Shown: positions 44,601 to 54,620 of the stretch, piece after piece
Numbering within the stretch: the stretch's first letter is position 1
Layout: every line of letters begins with the position of its first letter
Assembly: GCF_963675165.1 (NCBI RefSeq)
Contig: NC_087382.1
Coordinates: 1,364,001-1,428,000, forward strand
DNA length: 64,000 nt
From: Halichondria panicea
Lineage: Eukaryota; Porifera; Demospongiae; Suberitida; Halichondriidae
Direction: 5' to 3'
Position numbers and translations under genes: made by a program
The notes under the pieces: generated by a model
Seen by the model: only the letters and a program-made list of their open reading frames with translations
Database searches by the model: none
What the model was told of the DNA's origin: nothing

Positions 44601-45395
44601 ACCTTTTCATCAACCACTCTCACAGATGTCAACGGTACGCTCACCACCCTCTGGCTGCTCGATGGCCGCTACACATTCCTCGACTGGCCGCACAGCTTGC
44701 TCTTTGCAGCTGGCCTGTTCATATTATTAGCACACATACTGCCATTCACTATCCTGTTATTAATGGCCCCGATTCTGCAGCGATACACACACTACAAGTT
44801 ATTACGATGGGTCAACAAGTTAAAGCCTCTACTGGATGCTTATCAAGGTCCTTACGGAGTCAAGTCTCGCTATTGGACTGGACTACTACTGCTAGCTAGG
44901 CTCGTTATACTAACAGCTGTGTCTTTAAACGTATCTGGAAAGCAAGCCATCAATTTGCTAGTGATAAACATAGTACTATCTATTTTAATGATAATACTGA
45001 TGGCATTCGGAATAGCAATTAAGCTCTATACAAGCAAACTATCAAACTTCCTGGAGCTATTTTTTCTGGCAAATCTTCTGCTACTAACTGCCACATCACT
45101 GTTTCTGCAGTCAAACCAAACTGATAAAATCAGCGGACAAAGTATAACAATCTGTTGTATGGTGGGTAGTGCATTCGCTATGTGTCTTATCTTAGCCTAT
45201 CACTGCTACGTTGTATGTCAGAGAATAGAAGCCATCAAGCGACTAACATCGAGAATTGTTTCCTCTCTAAAAGGGCCTCGGAATCGAGCACTAACTAACG
45301 ATGACATCATACGTGGCCCCCCACATAGCACACCCCCCACAGTCACAAAGGTTGATTTGAGGGAACTGCTACTAGAGGATAACTATAATCATTGA
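41619..45395 (+). CDS. P2: intronless beta-helix/multi-pass membrane protein, 1258 aa
   Basis: Start MIIMTTVAQFSSL; signal peptide, rung ectodomain, Cys stalk (CDFNRIGVLCGACRPGLSLV) and eight or nine membrane helices from about residue 849, as in P1. The ectodomain is longer than in P1, mostly through extra residues between rungs (about residues 300-400, for example IIGLLFMEHKHTFDNFS). One stretch (about 42905-43200) is almost identical to P3. The stop codon of P1/P3 is displaced by a small insertion (AAC TAT AAT CAT TGA), which adds NYNH at the C-terminus. No M gene follows: sequence similar to the P1 3' flank ends at about 45600. Confidence 0.9.
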   Translation: MIIMTTVAQFSSLILLLSLALTSPANCWTNGTTVEYWVRPDTMSECPHSIPPHQCVTITDLVTNSTDTSINDGMSINVFFIAGTHVPKANGWIVVGNPYLNQEVSATFAAISDGPNQQNAIIDCESGHPISFVFLQLLSLTLKNVELQNCGFKLHFNSTKDSSTITILNKTTSSVVVMNVPELVMANINITSSRGAGMVIILNKFDKNVNINRLMLNEIVIHGSNDTGNKFAGNLYVMFSAFEKNTLKKPTIFSINNSIFSNGIGRCSENAHFVFECFSGGLTISIFMVNLHNVSVLINRCKFMDNKAPVGGGIGLFIDESIIGLLFMEHKHTFDNFSLNHIHITKSIFSRNTAVGNGGGLAIESDTFLFHNNIICCRHHIDLIRSISLYVNISETVFRYNSAQVGGATYTSFIQFSFDRCTFIGNEAILGAAVYSEYSIDQQISNCTFIHNTCRTNTATTDEERYETGTIHIQSRIFLKDVEITGNDCRGIYLYEANLELSGTSVINGNHAHQSDGGAILFECSIDRSRVIGIDILSLTTLSIINNTADGYGGGIAIRNCEYIFINTCIFFQPTDKITISMKHNTAMEGGDAIYGGNLKFCHLWNFFDIMERNTSSAVSSPPNKVCICSDDFPQKHTCSHFMQLDTYPGQRLQVPLVCVGQYNYSSPCKVQAHLEMTSIANIAEEAILQNIAKECKQLYYSIETQQTNYTETLSLTIVKEQDSNYEWSDQIIPTVIEIRIKACPPGFTQNNNARKCTCTDYLASNGITCNIDEERLHKISSMWVGNYLGDVVVHQVCPFDYCKSNFTKVNPFNQQEQCDFNRIGVLCGACRPGLSLVLGTSQCKECSNINLLLLILFALAGVVLVVLLLKCNLTVSTGTINGLIFYANIVQSTQTAFFPSSTDNKFVSILSVFVAWVNLDLGIETCFVNGLNTYYRTWLQFIFPLYIWTIVGLLILISRYSIKVSKWTGSNTVSVLATLFLLSYAKLLRTTFDTFSSTTLTDVNGTLTTLWLLDGRYTFLDWPHSLLFAAGLFILLAHILPFTILLLMAPILQRYTHYKLLRWVNKLKPLLDAYQGPYGVKSRYWTGLLLLARLVILTAVSLNVSGKQAINLLVINIVLSILMIILMAFGIAIKLYTSKLSNFLELFFLANLLLLTATSLFLQSNQTDKISGQSITICCMVGSAFAMCLILAYHCYVVCQRIEAIKRLTSRIVSSLKGPRNRALTNDDIIRGPPHSTPPTVTKVDLRELLLEDNYNH

Positions 45396-46698
45396 CTAAC
45401 ATTGCACGCACATGCAGAGATATAATTATAGATAAAACACTTAGTGTATTCAAAAGACTGAATAATTGATTAGGCAAAAAAATAGCTGAAGTACCCTCAC
45501 AATTGTCACACACACAGTGTACCCTCACCTTCTCACAACAACACGATTTACATGTTTTGTGAGAAATTGCTTTATTTGGGGACACGTATATATACATGCG
45601 CAGGCTCATAATAAAAAAAGAAACCATGCACGCAAATACTAAAGGGGCCATGTACAGGAGCTAGAGAGTGGTATAATTATAACCATTGTATAAGCTGGTA
45701 GGTATAAAGGCATGTGACACATGTGCTTGCATGCATCTATATAGTGTCTCAATCTACAGGGGAGGGTTATTATATACTAACAGAATAGCAAGATAATACA
45801 AGCTTTCGATTTACCATTGTGAAAGAGAATACAATCGAGAGTCACTGAAACGTGTGTACATGCACTTAATCGTAATGGTTGTTAGTATTGTTCTGGGGAT
45901 GAGAGTGACCAAGGCAAAGAAAAGCCCAGCCTATATACAGTGGTGATAAAGAGAGACAACTGGATAGTCTGAGCTGACCTTTCTTCCAGGAAGCATGCTA
46001 CAAAGATCTGTATCTTAGCGTTGTTCTAAGCAGTGGTACACTACTGGACGGCAGTTCATTACACACATGCGCACAAGGTCATGCGCCGCTTGTCAGCCTA
46101 CTTACTATTCGTTGATGATTTTTATCATAATTATTATATTGCGCAAGTTTTCAGATTCAATACTGAAAAGTAGCATGTTTGATACCAACACCATTCTCTC
46201 AAAGGCGAAAAAGGGCCCCAACCAAATAAACACATCATTTGAAAGGTCTCTTTCTTGAACATGGATCAATGATACTAAACCATGGTTGGTCGCCATGCAT
46301 AACTTGAGTTTCGTGTGTGTAGAATCATACTATGTCAAGGCCACCAATTCGAAAATTAGCTGTAACGCCTTATATATAATTTATGACTAGGATTGGTACT
46401 TTTGTAGTTTTTTCACTTTTCACGTATTTTCTCCTATGTTTAATCTGTTATATCTCTGCAGGGAAGGATCACATTTGAAAACTGACTGCATGGCTGGCTA
46501 TTGTTTTGTATGATTACGTGTTACATGAGATTCAAAAAACGTTGACAATATGTAAATAAATTAACAGTTACTGAACTCAGTGACCTGTGTTTCCAAAGCA
46601 GCCTGCATAATAATATTTGCTAGCATAATAATATTTAACCAATAATTATAAGCAGTCTGGCATAGAAACACAGAGCTGAGGAGAGGTCGTGCTTATGA

Positions 46699-46830
46699 GG
46701 AAATGAGAACAGCGACAGGTCAGCTGACAAGTCACGTGACAACTCAGGTGACAAATCCAGTGAACGTGTGCCTCCTGTGAAAAGCAAACGCGTCCATATT
46801 AAGTTCTCTGATAGTGACACTGAACAATAA
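46699..46830 (+). pseudogene. Exon-like 3'-terminal coding fragment, Ser/Asp/Lys-rich
   Basis: The plus frame reads NENSDRSADKSRDNSGDKSS, then ERVPPVKSKRVHIKFSDSDT-EQ and TAA. It is built in part from a 12-bp unit (TCA-xxx-GAC-AAx). An in-frame TGA lies immediately upstream. The composition is typical of the tail of a nuclear protein. I do not recognise the parent gene. Confidence 0.35.
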
Positions 46831-47216
46831 TCACTCCTCATGCATGCATGCTTTGTATGTACATGCAATTGTACAATTATGTCATCACTTATTTTGATAA
46901 TAACTGTTAGCATTTAATCATTCTGTCTTTAGTGATCGAAAAGTGAGAAAAAGATACTTATGTTCCACTTTCTAATACCTAACCTGTGTCTTAGAGCACG
47001 CTATAGATCACTATAATACAATAAATTGATGAGGTATATAATTATAAGAGCAGTATAGAGTTACGGTAACTGGATCCCTGCCGCATTATCAGGAATGTGC
47101 TGATGCCCTCGTGCATTCCTATAGTCTTGCAAGCCAGCCGTTTTGGGTCTGGCTTCCACAAGACTACCTCCCGTAACAATAAACAACAACCCGTAACAAT
47201 AAACATAGAGCCAGAG

Positions 47217-47313
47217 GAGGTATACGACACGAGTACCTCGATTAGGGATTAGGCTTGGTCATGTGCAAAATAACAGTTTATTATAATTATTTGAGGTACT
47301 CGTGTCGGACCTC
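47217..47313. repeat. Foldback, third copy (short loop)
   Basis: Homologous to 21421-21540; the loop is shortened, and gtatacg replaces gtcaac in the left arm. Confidence 0.6.
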
Positions 47314-47536
47314 CGCTGACATTTATAGAGCACTGCCTTCTTAAACTAGTTGGGTGTGGCCCGACCTCCCGTCCTAGCGGGTATTAATTTCTGCTATTTC
47401 GATTCTGTGAATAATCGCAGGTAATTGGCATTGAATATCACTTTCGAGTATTAGAATGCTATGAATTCACAACTTGAGCAGAATAATACCAAAATGAGCT
47501 AAACAGTGAAATCGCAAACAAGTGAAAATATGTCAC

Positions 47537-47637
47537 CTTCCATTAATGGCGTGCTTCTCTCCATGAGTGAGATGAGCTCACTCTCAGTGAGGTAACCAGG
47601 CGGTGTGGTCTGGTGCTCAGCCAGCTTCTTTAAGGGT
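47537..47637 (-). pseudogene. Decayed exon fragment resembling DNA topoisomerase III beta
   Basis: The minus strand reads LKKLAEHQTTPPGYLTESEL and then ISLMER. Animal TOP3B has the strongly conserved block ...PP.YLTE.ELI.LMEKHGIGTDA. After LME, two extra bases (gagAGaagcacgccatt) break the frame; skipping them gives EKHAI, again close to EKHGI. The fragment sits exactly between the right end of the MITE (gtcacctt) and the sequence that follows the MITE in the other three modules. It is a captured, non-functional gene piece. Confidence 0.6.
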
Positions 47638-48122
47638 AGGTATATAGCTTTTTTTCCCAGTTTGGAGAAAATTACATCAGTAAATATAGTTGCTATGCAT
47701 CATGCAAGTCCTAATAATTATGCATGCATGTAACTGCATGGTGGTTTAGAACAAGCATTTTTTGAAATGGGGAGATAATACATTATTTGCTGTGATGTCA
47801 ATCACGTGACAGGTATAATTATACTTCCGCACTGTCATAATGACATATAGACATTGCAGTTGCAAGAACTCTTATCTGCGAATCCCGGTATTCAATTATA
47901 CCTATAATATTACACATACCATACCATATAGACCATAATGTATACAAAATGTATGTTCAATCATTTGGGAAGGAAATGAATTGACAATTCAACTCTATAT
48001 ACTGTGATTAACTGTGAAAAAGTGTATGTGTATATACACACGATGACGTCTACTGTATACCATTATCAACATGCGCAAATCAGTTAGCTATTAGGTCGGA
48101 CATACATGAAATTAAGGTAATA

Positions 48123-48222
48123 ATGACTACTAGAGTACACATTATTCTGTTCTCTCTAGCTCTGGCTTTCCAAGGTAACTGCTGGACCAATGGGATGATA
48201 GTCAAGTATTTGGTGAGACCAT
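48123..48222 (+). pseudogene. P relic 1: signal-peptide region only
   Basis: ATGACTACTAGAGTACACAT leads into FSLALAFQGNCWTNGMIVKY, clearly related to the first 40 codons of P genes (SLALTSPANCWTNGTTVEYW). The similarity then stops and repeat sequence (acaaacaagatgtaac) begins. Confidence 0.75.
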
Positions 48223-48744
48223 GCAGACAAACAAGATGTAACTATGCAATCAATAATATTTTGATTTTTCGGGAATTGACAATTCCTTGCAATAATATAC
48301 TCTGATTAACCATGAAAAGGTACGTTTATACATAAACAAATCTACTGTATACGTTACCATAAATCAAAAACCTATATAAAAAGCTATATATAGATCAGCT
48401 AGCTAAACCCAGGTGTCAGACGTACACGACAAGTATAATAATGATGTCTACTGTAGCACAGTTTTCCACTCTATATATATACTGTGATTAATCGTGAAAA
48501 GGTGTATGCATATGTATGTGTGTGTGTGTGTGTGCTTAGTTATCATACGTTTTGACTCCCTTTCACTGCAGACAGTTGGAACACATATACATGATCGTGA
48601 CATCAACCCAATGTGGTCATTATCCATATGAATACACACGATGGCGTCTACTGTATACCATTATCAACATATGTATAACTATAGATCAGTTAGCTATTAA
48701 ATAACATGCAAGGTCCGGTGTACACGAAAATGAATAAAATATGA

Positions 48745-48840
48745 GCACACATTATTCTCTGTTCTACCTCTGGCTTTCCACGCTATAACTGCTGGACCAA
48801 TGGAATGATAGTCAAGTATTGGGTGCATGAGACCAGACAA
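48745..48840 (+). pseudogene. P relic 2: degenerate signal-peptide region
   Basis: cacacattattctctgttctacctctggctttccacg...ctgctggaccaatggaatgatagtcaagtattgggtg (shown in parts) is related to relic 1 with frame-breaking indels. It is followed by the same cagacaaacaagatgtaacc repeat. Confidence 0.65.
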
Positions 48841-49042
48841 ACAAGATGTAACCATGCATGCAATCAATAATATTTTGATTTCGGGAATAAAATGAATAGA
48901 CAATTCCTTGCTATGCATGATTAACCACGAAGAGGTACGTTTATACATAAACAAATCTACTGTATACAATCACAAAAACCTATAAAAATCCATATAGATC
49001 AACTAGTTAAACCCAGGTCAGACGTACGTAACGAAAAGTAAT

Positions 49043-49168
49043 AATGACTACTGCATGTAGCACAGTTTTCTTCGCTCATTCTTCTACTCTCTCTGGCTCT
49101 GACCTCCCCCGCTAACTGCTGGACCAATGGGACGACAGTCGAGTATTGGGTGAGACCAGACACAATGT
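49043..49168 (+). pseudogene. P relic 3: near-perfect P 5' end, abruptly truncated
   Basis: From atgactactgc to gtgagaccagacacaatgt it is almost identical to P2/P3 codons 4-45, apart from a small insertion (catg) after the start. At about 49168 it jumps into sequence homologous to 40370 onward (cttttctgtcttgtgtgatc). This is a clean recombination junction between a P coding sequence and the upstream module. Confidence 0.8.
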
Positions 49169-49413
49169 GAACTTTTCTGTCTTGTGTGATCGAAGAGAGA
49201 GCGTTAATGGACTTGGGAACAGACGTGTTATGGCTTGTATAATCAATATAATTATAGAGAGTGTATACTGATCGACACGTACCTCTTTTGGAGCACATGC
49301 ACTCTCATCACTTTACATATGACAGTACCACCAGTACATGTAGCTCTATTGGTCTGCATGGCTTCTATGAGACTACCTCCCATGTTATAACTATAATAAA
49401 CATAGAGCCAGAG

Positions 49414-49537
49414 GAGGTCAACACGAGTACCTTGATTAGGGATTATAGGCTCAGTTGGTCACGTGCAAAATAACAGTAATTAAAAATAAAGTTGTGGGTG
49501 CAATTTTAACCTAATTGAGGTACTCGTGTCGGACCTC
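49414..49537. repeat. Foldback, P3 copy
   Basis: Homologous to 21421-21540. Confidence 0.65.
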
Positions 49538-49616
49538 CGCTGACATTATAGAGCACTGCCTTCTTAAATTAGTTGGGCGTGGCCCGACCTCCCGTCCTAG
49601 CCTCAAACTTCCTCCT

Positions 49617-49810
49617 TATAAGGTGACATGTTTTCGCGGGTATTAATTTCCAATTCTGTGTAGTCGCAGGTAATTGGCAGTGAATACCACTTGCAAAAAT
49701 TATAGAATTAACATTAATTTCACAACTTGAGTAGAATTTAATACCAGCAAAAATTTATAATCTAAAACAGTGAAATCGCAAACAAGTGAAAATAATTATG
49801 TCACCTTATA
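49617..49810. mobile_element. MITE tataaggtgacat, P3 copy
   Basis: Same termini as 21613-21797. Confidence 0.65.
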
Positions 49811-50530
49811 GGCATATAGGTCAATTTTTCCCAGTTTGGAGAAAATTGGTTAGAATGAGCATTTTTTGAGAGACAAATCTTAATGTAATGGGAGATAATA
49901 CAGATGATATTATTATGCTGTGATGTCAATCTTGTTACATAACAGTTCACGTAACAGGTATACTTCCGCATTGACATTGCAGTTGCAAGAACTCTGACCC
50001 TGCAAATCCCTGTAGATAATTATACCCTATACCATAATTATGCATGTATACAAAATGTATGTTCAATCAATATTTAGATTTGGGAAGGAAATGAATTGAC
50101 ATTCCAACTCTATATACATGTACTGTGATTAACTGTGAAAAGGTGCATGTGTATATACACACACGTCAATATACTGTACCATTATCAACATGAGTAATTA
50201 CATAATAGATCACAGCTAATAACAATTAAGGTCGGACAAAATTATGGTACTATAGAGCACACATTTCTCTGGCTCCCCATGCATGCTAACTGGACCATGC
50301 AATGGGACATAGAATATGGTCAAGTATTGGGTGAGACCAGACAAACAAGATGTAACCATGCAATCAATAATATTTTGATTTCGGGAATTGACAATTCCTT
50401 GCAATAATATACTTTGATTAACCATGAAAAGGTACGTTTATTACATAAACAAATCTACTGTGTACCATAATCAAAAACCTATAAAAGCTATAATTATAGA
50501 TCAGCAAGATCAGACGTACGAAAGGTAATA

Positions 50531-53500
50531 ATGATCATCATGTCTACTGTAGCACAGTTTTCTTCGCTCATTCTTCTACTCTCTCTGGCTCTGACCTCCC
50601 CCGCTAACTGCTGGACCAATGGGACGACAGTCGAGTATTGGGTGAGACCAGACACAATGTCAGAGTGCCCCCACTCCATACCACCACACCAGTGTGTCAC
50701 TATAACAGATCTGGTGACTAACTCCACAGACACAAGCATCAATGATGGTATGAGTATCAATGTATTCTTCATAGCTGGGACTCATGTTCCAAAAGCGAAT
50801 GGTTGGATTGTTATCGGAAATCCATATTTAAATCAGGAAGTATCATCAACTTTCACAGCAATTTCAGATGGACAAAACCAACAAAATGCTATAATTGATT
50901 GTGAGTCAGGTCACCCAATTAGCTTCGTGTTTCTTCAACTTCTATCTTTAACTTTGAAAAACGTCGAGCTACAAAATTGTGGTTTTAAACTACACTTTAA
51001 TAATATGACGGATATCTCAACAATTCTGAATGAAACCACATCATCAGTAGTAGTCATGAATGTACCCGAGCTGGTAATTGCTAACACCAATATCACTAGC
51101 AGCAGAGGAGCTGGCATGGTCATTATTCTGAATAAATTCGACAAAATTGTCAACATTAACCGTTTAATGCTAAATGAAATGGTCATACACGGTAGAAATC
51201 ATACTGGAAATAGGTTTGCAGGCAACTTGCACGTAATATTCAGTGCGTCTGAAAAAAACACACTTAAGAAACCCACGATTTTCTCAATAAAAAATTCTAT
51301 ATTTTCGAATGGAATTGGTAGGTGCTCAGATAATGAATTCGTCAACGAGTGCTTTTCTGGTGGAGTAACGATTTCTATGGTAAACTTTCATAATGTACGT
51401 GTATTGATAAACAGGTGCAAATTTATGGGCAATAAAGCTCATAATTATGGCGGTGGTATCGGACTGTTTATGGAATATACAGATTTAAGCAATGGTATAT
51501 ATAGTTCGAAACACATTCATATCACCAAGTCAATATTTTCAAGGAATACAGCTGTTGATGAACATGGTGGTGGTTTTGCACTACTTAGAACCAGTAATTA
51601 TTTTCTCTATCGATATCACAATACTATAATGTTACATGTGAATATATCGGAAACAGTGTTCAGTTATAACTCGGCTGAATTTGGTGGTGCAGCATACACT
51701 TCATTTACACTGTTGTCTTTTGACAATTGCACTTTCATAGGCAATGAAGCTATACTTGGAGCAGCTGTCTATTCAGAGTATTCTATCGATCAACAAATCA
51801 GTAATTGCACATTCATACACAACACATGCAGGACAAATACAGCTACAACAGATGAAGAGAGATATGAAACTGGTACAATTCATATCCAAAGCAGAATATT
51901 TCTGAAAGATGTTGAAATTACCGGCAATGATTGTAGAGGTATTTACCTTTATGAAGCAAACCTAGAACTGTCTGGAACAAGCGTAATTAACGGTAACCAT
52001 GCTCACCAGTCAGATGGCGGGGCTATCCTGTTTGAATGTTCAATAGATAGTAATATACTGGTAGGATTTGATATACTGTCACTCACTAGCCAGATCAGTA
52101 TAATCAACAACACAGCAGACGGTTATGGTGGTGGTATTGCAATTCGTAATTGTGATGATAGTAATGAATGTATTTTTAGCCAACCAACAGATAAAATAAC
52201 AATTAGTATGAAACACAACACAGCGACGAAGGGAGGTGATGCAATTTATGGAGGCCAACTAGAAAACTGTAAATTGTGGGACATTGTTGATATCATGGAG
52301 AGAAATACATCATCAGCTGTTTCCTCTCCACCCAACAAAGTGTGTATTTGCTCTGATGACTTCCCACAGAAACACACTTGTTCACACTTCATGCAACTAG
52401 ACACTTATCCAGGACAGAGGTTCCATACTCCACTAGTGTGTGTCGGGCAGTACAACTATTCCTCCCCTTGCAAAGTACAAGCACATTTAGAGATGACAAG
52501 TTTCGCAAACATTGCTGAAGAAACAATCCTTCAAAACATCGCCAAAGAATGCAAGCAACTATACTACTCAATAGAAACTCAACAAACAAACTATACTGAA
52601 ACACTGAGTCTAACAATAGTCCGGGAAGTACACTCTTATTACGAATGGATCTTTCAAAATATACAAACAGTAATTGAGATTAGAATTAAAGCATGTCCAC
52701 CTGGTTTTATAACAAACTTCAATGCCAGAAAATGCACCTGTACAGACTATCTAGCATCTAATGGAATCACATGCAACATTAACGATGAGCGACTGCACAA
52801 GACATCCTCCATGTGGGTTGGCAACTATTTAGGGGACGTTGTTGTGCATCAAGTCTGTCCATTCGATTACTGTAAGAGCAACTTCACCAAAGTCGATCCT
52901 TTCAACCAGCAAGAGCAGTGTGACTTTAATCGCAGTGGTGTACTATGTGGAGCTTGTCGACCTGGGCTCAGTCTAGCCCTGGGTACACCGCAGTGTAAAG
53001 AGTGCTCTAATATCAACCTTTTCTTATTGATACTATTTGCACTGGCAGGAGTCGTCTTGGTTGTCCTTTTACTCAAATGTAACCTCACTGTTTCCACGGG
53101 AACTATCAATGGTATCATCTTTTACGCCAACATCGTACGATCCACACAAACTGCCTTCTTTCCCTCCAGCACTGATAACAAATTTGTCAGCATTCTCTCT
53201 GTCTTTATTGCCTGGTTGAACCTTGACCTGGGCATAGAAACATGTTTTGTGAATGGACTCAACACATACTATCGTACATGGCTACAATTTATCTTTCCTC
53301 TGTACATTTGGACAATAGTAGGCCTGCTAATCTTAATCAGCCGCTACTCTATCAAAGTCTCTAAATGGACGGGCTCAAACACAGTATCAGTTCTAGCTAC
53401 ACTCTTCTTGCTATCGTACGCTAAACTATTGAGGACTACTTTCGATACCTTTTCATCGACCACTCTCATCGACGTCAACGGTACGCCCACCACCCTCTGG

Positions 53501-54232
53501 CTGCTCGATGGCCGCTACACATTCCTCGAGTGGCCGCACAGTTTGCTCTTTGCAGCTGGCCTGTTCATATTATTAGCACACATACTGCCATTCACTATCC
53601 TGTTATTAATGGCCCCGATTCTGCAGCGATACACACACTACAAGTTATTACGATGGGTCAACAAGTTAAAGCCTCTACTGGATGCTTATCAAGGTCCTTA
53701 CGGAATCAAATCTCGCTATTGGACTGGACTACTGCTGCTAGCTAGGCTCGTTATACTAACAGCTGTGTCTTTAAACATATCTGGAAAGCAAGCCATCAAT
53801 TTGCTAGTGATAAACATAGTACTATCTATTTTAATGATAATACTGATGGCATTCGGAATAGCAATTAAGCTCTATACAAGCAAACTATCAAACTTCCTGG
53901 AGCTATTTTTTCTGGCAAATCTTCTGCTACTAACTGCCACATCACTGTTTCTGCAGTCAAACCAAACTGATAAAATCAGCGGACAAAGTATAACAATATG
54001 TTGTATGGTGGGTAGTGCATTCGCTATGTGTCTCATCTTAGCCTATCACTGCTACGTTATGTGTCAGAGAATAGAAGCCATCAAGCGGCTAACATCGAGA
54101 GTTGTTTCCTCTCTAAAAGGGCCTCAGAATCGAGCACTAACTAACGATGACATCATATGTGGCCCCCCACATAGCACACCCCCCACAGTCACAGAGGTTG
54201 ATTTGAGGGAACTGCTACTAGAGGATAACTAA
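50531..54232 (+). CDS. P3: intronless beta-helix/multi-pass membrane protein, 1233 aa
   Basis: Start MIIMSTVAQFSSL; the same order of signal peptide, rung ectodomain, Cys stalk (CDFNRSGVLCGACRPG), membrane module from about residue 827 and DLRELLLEDN tail as P1. The ectodomain is mosaic. The parts around YNSAEFGGAAYTSF and DILSLTS...NECIFSQPTD follow P1, while about 51760-52045 (DQQISNCTFIHNTCRTNTAT, LYEANLELSG) follows P2 nearly base for base. It faces M4 tail to tail, 388 bp apart. No lesion seen. Confidence 0.9.
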   Translation: MIIMSTVAQFSSLILLLSLALTSPANCWTNGTTVEYWVRPDTMSECPHSIPPHQCVTITDLVTNSTDTSINDGMSINVFFIAGTHVPKANGWIVIGNPYLNQEVSSTFTAISDGQNQQNAIIDCESGHPISFVFLQLLSLTLKNVELQNCGFKLHFNNMTDISTILNETTSSVVVMNVPELVIANTNITSSRGAGMVIILNKFDKIVNINRLMLNEMVIHGRNHTGNRFAGNLHVIFSASEKNTLKKPTIFSIKNSIFSNGIGRCSDNEFVNECFSGGVTISMVNFHNVRVLINRCKFMGNKAHNYGGGIGLFMEYTDLSNGIYSSKHIHITKSIFSRNTAVDEHGGGFALLRTSNYFLYRYHNTIMLHVNISETVFSYNSAEFGGAAYTSFTLLSFDNCTFIGNEAILGAAVYSEYSIDQQISNCTFIHNTCRTNTATTDEERYETGTIHIQSRIFLKDVEITGNDCRGIYLYEANLELSGTSVINGNHAHQSDGGAILFECSIDSNILVGFDILSLTSQISIINNTADGYGGGIAIRNCDDSNECIFSQPTDKITISMKHNTATKGGDAIYGGQLENCKLWDIVDIMERNTSSAVSSPPNKVCICSDDFPQKHTCSHFMQLDTYPGQRFHTPLVCVGQYNYSSPCKVQAHLEMTSFANIAEETILQNIAKECKQLYYSIETQQTNYTETLSLTIVREVHSYYEWIFQNIQTVIEIRIKACPPGFITNFNARKCTCTDYLASNGITCNINDERLHKTSSMWVGNYLGDVVVHQVCPFDYCKSNFTKVDPFNQQEQCDFNRSGVLCGACRPGLSLALGTPQCKECSNINLFLLILFALAGVVLVVLLLKCNLTVSTGTINGIIFYANIVRSTQTAFFPSSTDNKFVSILSVFIAWLNLDLGIETCFVNGLNTYYRTWLQFIFPLYIWTIVGLLILISRYSIKVSKWTGSNTVSVLATLFLLSYAKLLRTTFDTFSSTTLIDVNGTPTTLWLLDGRYTFLEWPHSLLFAAGLFILLAHILPFTILLLMAPILQRYTHYKLLRWVNKLKPLLDAYQGPYGIKSRYWTGLLLLARLVILTAVSLNISGKQAINLLVINIVLSILMIILMAFGIAIKLYTSKLSNFLELFFLANLLLLTATSLFLQSNQTDKISGQSITICCMVGSAFAMCLILAYHCYVMCQRIEAIKRLTSRVVSSLKGPQNRALTNDDIICGPPHSTPPTVTEVDLRELLLEDN

Positions 54233-54620
54233 TCATTGACTAACATTGCATGTACATGCAGAGATAGATAAAACACTTAATTTAGCTAGTGTATTGGCAA
54301 AAAATAAGTACCCTCACAATTGTCACACACACAGTGTACTCTCACCTTCTGACACAATAACATGATTTACATATTTTGAGAAATTGCTTTATTTGGGGAC
54401 ACGTATAGATCTATATACATGTGCAGGCTCTTGGGCAAATAGTTATATAATTATAATTGAGAGCTTGACCGTGTGTTATCTTGTGGACATTAATTAGCTA
54501 CAGTCACAACACAAATCATAATAACAGCTAGCAGAGGATAATTAAAACTAGTAAAACAGCAATGAATATTGTAATCAGCGATTATATCATTCTAATCTAA
54601 GTGTGTACCTCAGCTACAGT
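54233..54620. other. Convergent spacer P3-M4
   Basis: A shortened version of 26469-27034. No gene. Confidence 0.6.

Larger units (their letters stand above)
45396..48122. other. Region downstream of P2: unique DNA, then a damaged P-upstream module with gene fragments
   Basis: 45600-46690 is unique and without recognised genes. 46699-46830 and 47537-47637 carry fragments of other genes (separate entries). 47050-47145 is an inverted copy of sequence at about 40147-40245. A 16-bp cccgtaacaataaaca is duplicated near 47176-47210. 47217-48060 is a diverged P-upstream module whose MITE has lost its left terminus. Confidence 0.55.
49169..50530. other. P3 upstream module
   Basis: Homologous to 40370-41618 and 21185-22799. 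It contains the foldback 49414-49537, the MITE 49617-49810, the dispersed ttgcaagaactctg repeat near 49983 and one signal-peptide relic near 50265-50345. No gene seen. Confidence 0.65.

Noticed and set aside
22800-54232. Bacterial (Chlamydia-type Pmp) contamination or a recent bacterial insertion
   Set aside because: The rungs look Pmp-like, but the multi-pass module, the cytoplasmic tails, the many N-x-S/T sites and the surrounding spliced genes and animal-type elements indicate an animal gene family.
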